Shown here: positions 6,695-13,949 of the stretch, piece after piece
Layout of the letters: every line of letters starts with the position of its first letter
Position numbering within the stretch: position 1 is the stretch's first letter
Notes under the pieces: generated by a model
Database searches by the model: none
Told to the model about the DNA's origin: nothing
Seen by the model: only the letters and a program-made list of their open reading frames with translations
Translations under genes and position numbers: made by a program
Virus record (IMG/VR): IMGVR_UViG_3300037200_000088
Location: 1 to 64,000 of that record
Direction: 5' to 3' (one strand)
From: a virus
Length of the DNA stretch: 64,000 nt

Positions 6695-8308
6695 ATGATT
6701 TCGCATTCCGGTCGCCGTGCCCGTGCGGCAAATCCCGAACAATCGAAAACCTCCAAGACGAAAGTTGGCCGTTATTCCGAGTTGGAATACGGCGTTCTCG
6801 TTTCGTCGCCGCGCGAACGCTTCGAAGCGGCGACTTGCGATAGCGCAAAAGTCTTCAAGACAGATGCGACGGGGCTTTGGGAATTGTATCTGAAGGGGCT
6901 TCCGGCGCCTGAGCGGCAGTATCACAACTGCCATTGCTGCCGGACCTTTATTGAGCGGTTCGGCTCTCTTGTAGTCATTGACGACAAGGGCATCGCTTCG
7001 CCCGCTCTTTGGACTGAGGATTGCGCCGGGCTGTACCATGACGCATTCGCTGCGATGTTTCACGCTGTCAAGTCCGCTAGGGTTACCGGCGTTTTCCTTT
7101 GCAAGAAAACGACGTGGGGTATCCCCGAAACGCCGGGCTGGACGCACTTGTCCGCCTTTCCTCCGGCTCGCCTTGTCTATCGCGAAACCGCCCTCACCGC
7201 CGGGCAAAAGATGGCCGCCAAGCGCGAGGATTACATCACCATTTCGCGCGCGCTTTCCGAATACCCTGCGGAAATAATCGATCAGGCGATTCGCTTGTTT
7301 GATGCGGATGCATTGGCTCGTTCTGAACGGTTCCTTGAACCAGCAAGATGGTTGCGCCGACTGCATGATCGACCGCGCGGTCGCCTAGGCGAAAACATCT
7401 TGTGGCGCGAGGTCGCGAGCGCCCCGGACGGCTTTTGCCATATCAAGTCCTCCGTTATCGGTCCTCTATTGGATGCGATCAGAGAAGGAAAGCCCTTCGA
7501 CGAAATTCGCCGCTCGTTCGAATCCATGCTGCACCCGCTTCGCTACCAGCGCCCAACCGAAGCGCCGAACGCCGGGAATATCCGCGCGGCGGAACTTTTG
7601 GTCGAGAAACTCGGCGTTTCGCGATCTCTCGAACGAAGGTTCGCGCGGCTCGACGAAGTCCCTCGCGCGTGGACCCCGAAGCCTTCAAAGGAGCCCTCGA
7701 ACGAAGGCGGCGTTTTTGCTCACGTCAAAGCCAAAAGCGGCGGCGCATCGGTTCGTCCCGTCGAAATCGGCGAGACCGTCGTAACCGCCGTTAAGTTCCT
7801 AGACAAGGTTTTGCCGAGCGCCGAAAAAATCGAATTGTTGGTTCCGGGGCACGGCAACTTCATCGCCATGCTGACGGCGGAGCACGCTGACGCGCCTGTA
7901 ATCCACAAGTGGGGAAACGCGTTTTCTATCTATGTCTACCACAACGGAAGCCCCGCTTCGACTTGGAAGCTAGCCGCGCACGCATGGGCTGAGGTTACGG
8001 CGTTCGTTCGAATGCCGTCGATGTGGGGAGAAACCCCCTCGCCACATCTCGGAGACGGCTACGTTATCGCTCTCAAAGGCGCGGTCGATGTGAGTGAAAA
8101 CCAAGGCAACGCTCTTTTTCCAGAGACGCTAATTGGCGAGCTTCATGGGGCAAGATCGGTGGTCGAGGCGTATTCCAAGGCCGCGAAAATCGGCGGTAGG
8201 GAAAACGCTTCGGTCTGCGGATATGCCTTGCGAGGGGGCGGTGACGTTCGCCTGAGAGTGCTTGCCAACGGCGGGACAGCGTTGTACAGGATCGACCGTT
8301 GGGATTGA
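6695..8308 (+). CDS. Conserved phage protein with a Cys/His cluster, unknown function
   Basis: 537 aa from ATG 6695, preceded by GGAGAG; the frame is open further up to 6620. A compact cluster near residue 77, 'YHNCHCCRTFIERFGSLVVI', looks like a zinc knuckle. I recall related sequences in many unrelated phages without an assigned role. The C-terminal third includes 'IELLVPGHGNFIAML' and 'GYVIALKGAVDVSENQG'. It is the only large plus-strand gene in the late region and has its own promoter, an adjacent tRNA-Gln and a terminator, so it behaves as an inserted, independently expressed cassette. Confidence 0.7.
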   Translation: MISHSGRRARAANPEQSKTSKTKVGRYSELEYGVLVSSPRERFEAATCDSAKVFKTDATGLWELYLKGLPAPERQYHNCHCCRTFIERFGSLVVIDDKGIASPALWTEDCAGLYHDAFAAMFHAVKSARVTGVFLCKKTTWGIPETPGWTHLSAFPPARLVYRETALTAGQKMAAKREDYITISRALSEYPAEIIDQAIRLFDADALARSERFLEPARWLRRLHDRPRGRLGENILWREVASAPDGFCHIKSSVIGPLLDAIREGKPFDEIRRSFESMLHPLRYQRPTEAPNAGNIRAAELLVEKLGVSRSLERRFARLDEVPRAWTPKPSKEPSNEGGVFAHVKAKSGGASVRPVEIGETVVTAVKFLDKVLPSAEKIELLVPGHGNFIAMLTAEHADAPVIHKWGNAFSIYVYHNGSPASTWKLAAHAWAEVTAFVRMPSMWGETPSPHLGDGYVIALKGAVDVSENQGNALFPETLIGELHGARSVVEAYSKAAKIGGRENASVCGYALRGGGDVRLRVLANGGTALYRIDRWD

Positions 8309-8312
8309 GTTT

Positions 8313-8385
8313 CAGGTTATAGCTCAGTGGTAGAGCGTCGGAATCTGGTTCCGAAAGTCGCTGGTTCGATTCCAGTCTAACCTGA
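8313..8385 (+). tRNA. tRNA-Gln (anticodon CUG), slightly non-canonical
   Basis: Acceptor arm CAGGTTA pairs with TAACCTG. D-arm GCTC/GAGC, anticodon stem TCGGA/TCCGA around loop ATCTGGT (anticodon CTG at loop positions 3-5), and T-arm GCTGG-TTCGATT-CCAGT are all present. One extra C sits between the T-stem and the acceptor strand. No CCA is encoded. It starts 4 nt after the 537-aa gene and is followed by a terminator, so it is probably co-transcribed. It would read CAG codons. Confidence 0.8.
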
Positions 8386-8395
8386 CCTTCTTGAG

Positions 8396-8428
8396 ACGCC
8401 GCCAATCGCACTGGCGGCGTTTCTATTT
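8396..8428 (+). terminator. Rho-independent terminator of the plus-strand cassette
   Basis: A perfect 9-bp stem (ACGCCGCCA at 8396-8404 with TGGCGGCGT at 8412-8420) and 7-nt loop, followed by TTCTATTT. It ends the transcript carrying the 537-aa gene and tRNA-Gln. Confidence 0.75.
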
Positions 8429-8838
8429 CAGGACTTGGCGGTTCCGGGCGCGGGGGCGAGCGCAGTCGTCGCCGGGACTGTCGGCGCAGTTGTGGTTGGA
8501 GCCAGAACCACCGTCTGACCGACCACACCCTTGCTGAACAGCGTACCAAAGATTGTGCTTAGCCTCGCTCCAGCCGGCCCCAGATCCGTCATGATCTGGC
8601 GTCCTTCCGTGACCAACGCCTGCACGTCCGTGATGGCAGTCGGAGCGACATTCGTGAGCGCGGTCGCCGCCGCTTGCGCCCCAGCGACGAACGGCGCTGC
8701 GCCGGGGATCAGCCCCACGGCCGGCAAGATCTCTTCCCCGAGTTGGACAGCGGGCGCGATGAAAGGCTGCACTTTCGTGTAGGCGTTCTCGACGTCCGTA
8801 AACAGACCTTCTAGAAAAGTCTCGGCTGCATTGCTCAT
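8428..8838 (-). CDS. Hypothetical phage protein
   Basis: 136 aa, MSNAAETFLEGLFTDVENAY, with GAGGT 9 nt upstream. It has an Ala/Pro/Thr-rich C-terminus and a mildly hydrophobic middle ('AVGLIPGAAPFVAGAQAAAT'). The family is unknown. It resembles small proteins near holin/lysin genes of Hyphomicrobiales phages. Confidence 0.5.
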   Translation of the reverse strand: MSNAAETFLEGLFTDVENAYTKVQPFIAPAVQLGEEILPAVGLIPGAAPFVAGAQAAATALTNVAPTAITDVQALVTEGRQIMTDLGPAGARLSTIFGTLFSKGVVGQTVVLAPTTTAPTVPATTALAPAPGTAKS

Positions 8839-8867
8839 TTGGATTTTACCTCAGCCTCGTGATTGAC

Positions 8868-8895
8868 GTGAGCACCGCGAGGCAGCAGTGCTCAC
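8868..8895. repeat. Perfect inverted repeat in intergenic gap
   Basis: Arms GTGAGCAC (8868-8875) and GTGCTCAC (8888-8895) with a 12-nt loop, between the 8428-8838 gene and the glycosyltransferase. There is no T-run on the minus strand, so it is not a classical terminator. It could be a protein-binding site or an RNA hairpin. Confidence 0.45.
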
Positions 8896-9010
8896 GATCC
8901 CCTCGTGGCGCCAGGGAGCCAGCGCCCGTCATAGGGAATTCGGATTGGAATTTAGGGGAAGGATTTTCAGACGAACGCAAAAGCGCCGAAGGCTTCTAGC
9001 GCGCGCCGGC

Positions 9011-9955
9011 TCAAGCCAGCGAATTTATATCCTCATTTCGAGCCCTCAAATAGCGATCGAAGGCGCGCTCCAGGTCCGGTTTATTGCCGGAAAACTCGAG
9101 GACGCCGTCAGTATTGCGCTTAAGGTCTGTCGTCGGATCGAACCCGTGCTCAAGGAACATATTCCAGCGGCTTTCGTAGCTACGGTCGCCCTTCCGGCCG
9201 TGGAAGGGATGCTCGATCGTGTGCTGAACGAACCCGAGTTTGCCGTTGATCTCAGTCGCCGCCCTTTGCCCCCAGGCTACGACCGCGTTGCGATAGTTGG
9301 CCGACACCGGCGTTGGCAATGAGGTTTCCGCTTTCCCGATTAGGCCAAGCGCCATATGAAAGTCGCCCGCCCCCATGCCACCGAGATCAAACAGGCCTCC
9401 GATGCGATCTAGTGTCGGGCGCGTCCATGCCCATGCGTAGCCTGGATGCGGGTAGTCGTAGTTTCCGCCTGACCACCGCCACAAGCCTTTCTCGCCGTTG
9501 ACGGGATTCCCCGAATGCCACGCAAAAGCGAACGAACGAAACAAGCTCATGCTCTCGTCGTTTGGACCAAGATCGTAGGCCGTGTCCCATGGTTGAACAA
9601 CCGGGTAGAGGTCTAGCGCCTTCAGCGTCGCGTCCGCCCAGTGACCGCGACGAAATTTTATGTCGGCGTCGAGCGTCGCTATCTTCATTGCCGAGCGCGG
9701 CAACCTGGAAATGCCGATGTTAAGCAGGCATTCCTTTGACCAAGCGAGCGTCGTCGCGCGCACGCCGATGTGGGTGACGCGCGCGCTGGCGAGATCGGCG
9801 AGCGCGAATGCTCGCGAGCCGTATGCCGCCTCGACTAATGTAACGTCGACTTCGGGGGCTTTGAGCCAGTCCGCGATTGCCGCGCGCGCTAACGCATCGC
9901 GCGTTTTCCAGCCGAGTGGATTGGCTACGCAAGTGATGACGTGCAAGGTTTCCAT
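9011..9955 (-). CDS. GT-A fold glycosyltransferase-like protein
   Basis: 314 aa. 'WSKECLLNIGISRLP' precedes the metal-binding 'IATLDADIKF' (DAD at about 96-98). The later 'GYAWAWTRPTLDRIGGLFD' and 'GDFHMALGLIG' fit the acceptor half of GT-A enzymes, and 'HPFHGRKGDRSYESRW' is the His/Arg-rich tail typical of phage members. It probably glycosylates an envelope or phage component. GAGGCGG is the ribosome site. Confidence 0.7.
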   Translation of the reverse strand: METLHVITCVANPLGWKTRDALARAAIADWLKAPEVDVTLVEAAYGSRAFALADLASARVTHIGVRATTLAWSKECLLNIGISRLPRSAMKIATLDADIKFRRGHWADATLKALDLYPVVQPWDTAYDLGPNDESMSLFRSFAFAWHSGNPVNGEKGLWRWSGGNYDYPHPGYAWAWTRPTLDRIGGLFDLGGMGAGDFHMALGLIGKAETSLPTPVSANYRNAVVAWGQRAATEINGKLGFVQHTIEHPFHGRKGDRSYESRWNMFLEHGFDPTTDLKRNTDGVLEFSGNKPDLERAFDRYLRARNEDINSLA

Positions 9956-10000
9956 GAGCCGCCTCTTGCTCTGGGGGTGGGGGAAGGGTGTCGGACGCGC

Positions 10001-10237
10001 TCAGCGCTCCGCTTCAATCTGCCTGTCGATTGCGACGCGCGCCTTTTCGTGGCCGTGAAAGCCGAGGGCGTTGATCGCGGCTTGCTGCCCCGACCGGCGC
10101 GCCTCCATGAGGATAGGCAAGACGCCCGCGGCAATCCTGCGCTTTGTCTCGCGCGGGCCTTTCTTGGCGCGCGCAGCCTCGAGCGCGAGATCGGCTATCC
10201 TGTCGGCGAGCGGAGTGAGGCCGACGTCTTCGCTCAT
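10001..10237 (-). CDS. Hypothetical small protein coupled to the endolysin
   Basis: 78 aa, highly charged and helical, starting in an ATGA overlap with the endolysin stop. The coupling suggests co-expression with lysis genes. No membrane segment and no recognised family. Confidence 0.55.
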   Translation of the reverse strand: MSEDVGLTPLADRIADLALEAARAKKGPRETKRRIAAGVLPILMEARRSGQQAAINALGFHGHEKARVAIDRQIEAER

Positions 10238-11091
10238 GCCGCGAGCGCTTTCTCGTAAGCGTCGCGCGTGAGCGGCCCGTAGACGCCATCAATCTCGGCG
10301 AGGCCGACCGCCTCCTGAAAGGCTTCGATCTCCGCCTTCAGTGCCAGCGCGGCCGCGCGGACGGGCGTAGGCGCGCTGGCGACGCCTGCTGGGGCCGACG
10401 TCGGCGCTGCGGGGCTCGCCGGACCTGGAGCGATGCGGCCGGGCGTCGCGGCATTGATCGGAAGCATCTTACGGGCCTCGGCGAGCGCCGCCTGGTGGTT
10501 TGCAAGGTTGATGATCTCGCCCGTCGCGCGGCCGCTGCCCACGAGCGCCCAGACCGCGTTGAACTCGCCTTCGTCGCAATAGCTGAGAATGCCTCGATAT
10601 TGGACGAACAGCGCGACCGTGCATTCGAGCATGTGCTCGGCCGAAGTGACGATCGCCGGCGTCCGTAACAGCGGCAGCCCGGTCGCCTTTTCAAGGTCGG
10701 AAAAATTATCCCTGCCGGTGATTTGGATCAGACCTTGACCGCGGTAGAGCCATCCGTCATTCGGACCCGTGTTGCCCATTCGGCCGCCGTAGACCCGGTC
10801 ACAGAACGCTTGCGGATTGTGCGCGTAAGGGACCGCGCTTTCAACCGTGGGAAAATACTCATGAAACACCACATGCGCGCGAGCAGCGTCGTAGTTGTCG
10901 TTCTCCGTCAGGACGGTTAGGCCGCCAGTTTCCTCCAGGACGGTCGACATGAGACCGAGCACGCGGTTCTCGTTATTGAGCGCATACTTCGCAAAAACAG
11001 CTTCGGATTGATCGGCGATGGCCGCGACGATATCGACATGACCGTGCGGCGCGGCGCGGCGAATCTGATCCGCGGTGAGACAGAGCGACAT
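10234..11091 (-). CDS. Endolysin, GH19 (chitinase-like) with C-terminal peptidoglycan-binding motif
   Basis: 285 aa from ATG 11091 (GAGG upstream). The catalytic domain has 'LEETGGLTVLTENDNY' (candidate acidic residues near 53-54 and 63) and 'YRGQGLIQITGRDNF' near 115-130, the hallmark of GH19 phage lysins that cleave peptidoglycan glycan strands. An Ala/Pro linker leads to 'FQEAVGLAEIDGVYGPLTRD', a peptidoglycan-binding-like repeat. There is no signal peptide, so release would need a holin. Confidence 0.9.
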   Translation of the reverse strand: MSLCLTADQIRRAAPHGHVDIVAAIADQSEAVFAKYALNNENRVLGLMSTVLEETGGLTVLTENDNYDAARAHVVFHEYFPTVESAVPYAHNPQAFCDRVYGGRMGNTGPNDGWLYRGQGLIQITGRDNFSDLEKATGLPLLRTPAIVTSAEHMLECTVALFVQYRGILSYCDEGEFNAVWALVGSGRATGEIINLANHQAALAEARKMLPINAATPGRIAPGPASPAAPTSAPAGVASAPTPVRAAALALKAEIEAFQEAVGLAEIDGVYGPLTRDAYEKALAA

Positions 11092-11164
11092 GGGGTGCCT
11101 CATTCACTTTGGTTGAGGATTAGGCGCGGGGTCGCGTTTGCCGAACTACCGACGTCCGCGATGG

Positions 11165-13282
11165 TCAGAAGCTTTCAACAATGATCGCGTACCCGCTCGC
11201 GCCAGCGCCACCTGCGCCCGCAGTCCCGCCGTTATCAGCGCAGCCACCTCCGCCACCACCGCCGCCAAAGGTGCCGCCAGCACCGCCTGCACCCGCGGCG
11301 GTTAGCGATGAACCACCTCCGGCACCGCCCGCTCCCGCTAGTTGTGTGTAGGGTTTTGCGCTCGTAAAAGACGCGCCGGCGCTACCAGTAACTCCCGCAG
11401 CGCCGCCTGAGGCTTGTGTCACGCCAAACTGCGGAAAACCGCCTGCGCCACCGCTGAATACAGCGTTAATGGCAGATATTCCCCCGCCTGCGCCAGCGCC
11501 CGATGCGCCGTTGTTTGGAGTAGACCAATCGGCGTTGCCGCCATTTGGCCCTGCACCACCATTCAGACCGCCCGCGCCGCTACCACCCGAGTTGAAAGAT
11601 CCGGAATTTGCAGCGTTACCGTTTGCGCCATAACCTCCGGCCACCCCCGCCCACGCGGCAGACCCTCCCGCGCTACTGCTGCCGTTACCCGCAGGCGACG
11701 TACCATATGCCCCGCCGCTTCCGCCACCGCCGGAATTTGAGGCAAGCTGACCGCCGGCCCCGCCGCCGCTTCCGTTAGCATAGAGTAAAGTTCCGAAGCT
11801 TGTGGTGCCTCCTCCAGCTCCATTGCCTCCGGCTGTGGTAGAACTTGTCGCGGCCGCACCGGCTGAGCCACCGCCGCCAATGGTAACTGTTAGAGATGTG
11901 CCGATTGCGGATATTGCAAATGTCGCTGCATTGGCTCCTCCTCCACCGCCGCCGGAGCCGCCCGAACAGGCGGCTAAGGATGCTTGAAGTGCGCCACCTC
12001 CGCCACCGCCTCCACCACCAACTAAAAATACGTCGACTTTCGCTGCACCGACGGTTGGAGTGTAAGTTGCCGCGCCGCCCGATGTCGTGAGTGTACAGCC
12101 ACTTGCGCATACGGTTATGATGTTCGTTTTATGGGACCACGTAATGTTTGCCTGTCCTGTCCCACAAAAAACAGAATTTGGCGAAGCAAATGCGATAAGC
12201 TTGTTGAGTGGGCCGATAGTTGTGCTTAGCGCGGTTAAGTCAATGTCCATCGCGCAAGTTCCACTCCCGGATTGCTGGAACAGCGTATTGTCAACGCTTA
12301 TATAGGGAGCGCTTATTCTTATGTTTGCTATTGTCGCAGTGTCGACCGCAACGCCATCAACAACATCAGAGTATCCATTGAGTTGCATATCATACTGTGG
12401 ATATAAACCGGATACGGCTTGCCAAGTGTGGGTCCCAGGACCAAAGTGGTTATTACCCGTTGCATTATCTATGATGTTAGATATCGACGCGCTGGTAGCT
12501 ATCAGCCCGGTAAAATCGCTGTCACTAGCGCCGTTTTCGAGATCGTGTGGGGGCAGATCAGCTAAAACACTGTAGCAAGTATGGCCGGTATCGTTTACGT
12601 TTTGAATGAGATTTCCGGTTCCAAGAGACTCTTCATAGCCTCCACTAGCTGTTCCATTTTGAGTTGCCGTTTGAAACCTAACGTTCGATCCCGTCATGGA
12701 AGCGTTTGCTACGTTCCGATAGACTACATTGTATGACGTAAAACCGCGAGAATAAGCGATGTCGAGATCATGAGCCGCAAGGCAGTAACCGTCTACCCGC
12801 AGGTTATTGAGACTAATCTGGACAAGTGTGCTGGCAACACCCTCTGTTAGAACCGAAGCGGGCGGCGTCGCACATCCCGGCATGACTCGTATCGTCGCCC
12901 CAGCAGAAGCTCCATTTATCACAAGCGAAACTGTCGTCGGGAGACTTACCGTGGCGGCGCATACGTTATACGCCCCGCTCGGCGGCGGCGGCAGATACAA
13001 CGTCCCTCCGCCGTCCGCAGTCAGTTGCGTGATCGCCGCGTTGATCGCCGCGCTATCATCCCCACCCGTTCCCGCCGATGCGTTGAAGTCCATCGGTGTG
13101 CGCGTCCACGCGGATCGTGTCGACGCGGAAGCTGCTGCCGAGCCGCCGTTCGCCGTGTACGGAACAGACGCCGACGGACCATTGAAATCCGCGAACGCGG
13201 GCGCGATGAACAGCCAAACAAACGCGAATAGCGCGAACCCGGCGCGCATCCTCGAAGCCGCGCGAGAGAGCAAGCCGCGCAT
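11165..13282 (-). CDS. Tailspike/fibre with pectate-lyase-like N-half and Gly-rich C-half
   Basis: 705 aa. An N-terminal hydrophobic segment ending 'WLFIAPAFA' looks like a Sec signal peptide. 'DDSAAINAAITQLTADGGG' near 80 is the pectate-lyase-superfamily start of a right-handed beta-helix. From about 425 the protein is an extreme Gly-rich region ending 'GYAIIVESF', as in phage fibre tips. It overlaps the next gene by one base. It probably recognises or degrades host surface polysaccharide. Confidence 0.7.
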   Translation of the reverse strand: MRGLLSRAASRMRAGFALFAFVWLFIAPAFADFNGPSASVPYTANGGSAAASASTRSAWTRTPMDFNASAGTGGDDSAAINAAITQLTADGGGTLYLPPPPSGAYNVCAATVSLPTTVSLVINGASAGATIRVMPGCATPPASVLTEGVASTLVQISLNNLRVDGYCLAAHDLDIAYSRGFTSYNVVYRNVANASMTGSNVRFQTATQNGTASGGYEESLGTGNLIQNVNDTGHTCYSVLADLPPHDLENGASDSDFTGLIATSASISNIIDNATGNNHFGPGTHTWQAVSGLYPQYDMQLNGYSDVVDGVAVDTATIANIRISAPYISVDNTLFQQSGSGTCAMDIDLTALSTTIGPLNKLIAFASPNSVFCGTGQANITWSHKTNIITVCASGCTLTTSGGAATYTPTVGAAKVDVFLVGGGGGGGGGALQASLAACSGGSGGGGGGANAATFAISAIGTSLTVTIGGGGSAGAAATSSTTAGGNGAGGGTTSFGTLLYANGSGGGAGGQLASNSGGGGSGGAYGTSPAGNGSSSAGGSAAWAGVAGGYGANGNAANSGSFNSGGSGAGGLNGGAGPNGGNADWSTPNNGASGAGAGGGISAINAVFSGGAGGFPQFGVTQASGGAAGVTGSAGASFTSAKPYTQLAGAGGAGGGSSLTAAGAGGAGGTFGGGGGGGGCADNGGTAGAGGAGASGYAIIVESF

Positions 13283-13935
13283 CAGTTCGCCCCCACGCTA
13301 ACGGGCGTCGAAGCCGCCGAGGCAATAGCGTGCACAGCGCCTGTAGGAACCAACGTCCCGCCGTCGGGCCACGACCTATGCCAGAGCGGCGGGAGGGTGA
13401 TTTCGCCCGCGGCGCATTGAGTTCCCGTGATCGTTGCCGCCGCGCCGAAGTTGATGCAGACCGTCGCGGAAGGACTCCCGCTGATCACGTCGAGATAGTT
13501 GGTGACCGCGTTCGCCGCGAGGATTGTGACGTCGGAGGTCCCTACCGTCTGCGCCGTATAGGGCGACGCGGACTTCGACGGCGTCAGGCTTTCGACCGAA
13601 GCCGCCGCCGCCCCGACCGCCCCCGACGAAACCACCGCGCTTGCGCCATTCGCCCCAAGCGCCCAAATATGCGAGGTCGTCTGAACCGGCGCCGGCGGAT
13701 CCCCGAACCGCTGCACATGGCCGCCGGAATTGTTGGCCGGCTGCGAATCCGCGACCTGATAGATCACGTTGCCACCGACCGCGCCGAGCAGGATCGGGCC
13801 GGGGCCAAGGTCGGTGTAGGTGGTCGAGCTCAGCGAGACGACATTGGTCACCGTCGCCGCGTCGGCGGGGACCGCGGACGCGAGCCATAGGCACGCGATC
13901 GTCGCCGCAAACCACCGTTTCGACATTTCAAACAT
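13282..13935 (-). CDS. Secreted-type tail appendage protein, unknown
   Basis: 217 aa from ATG 13935 (GAGG 8 nt upstream). 'FAATIACLWLASAVPADAA' is a signal-peptide-like start. The body is rich in Ala/Val/Thr beta-strand sequence, including 'ATVCINFGAAATITGTQCAA' with two cysteines. It lies between two beta-helix proteins and is probably part of the same receptor-binding set. Confidence 0.55.
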   Translation of the reverse strand: MFEMSKRWFAATIACLWLASAVPADAATVTNVVSLSSTTYTDLGPGPILLGAVGGNVIYQVADSQPANNSGGHVQRFGDPPAPVQTTSHIWALGANGASAVVSSGAVGAAAASVESLTPSKSASPYTAQTVGTSDVTILAANAVTNYLDVISGSPSATVCINFGAAATITGTQCAAGEITLPPLWHRSWPDGGTLVPTGAVHAIASAASTPVSVGAN

Positions 13936-13949
13936 CTTGTAAGCCTCGC

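Noticed and set aside
11802-12110. Low-complexity GCC/CCG repeats as a possible repeat array
   Set aside because: They encode the Gly-rich fibre tip in a clean reading frame; irregular units and no spacers, so not CRISPR or a satellite.
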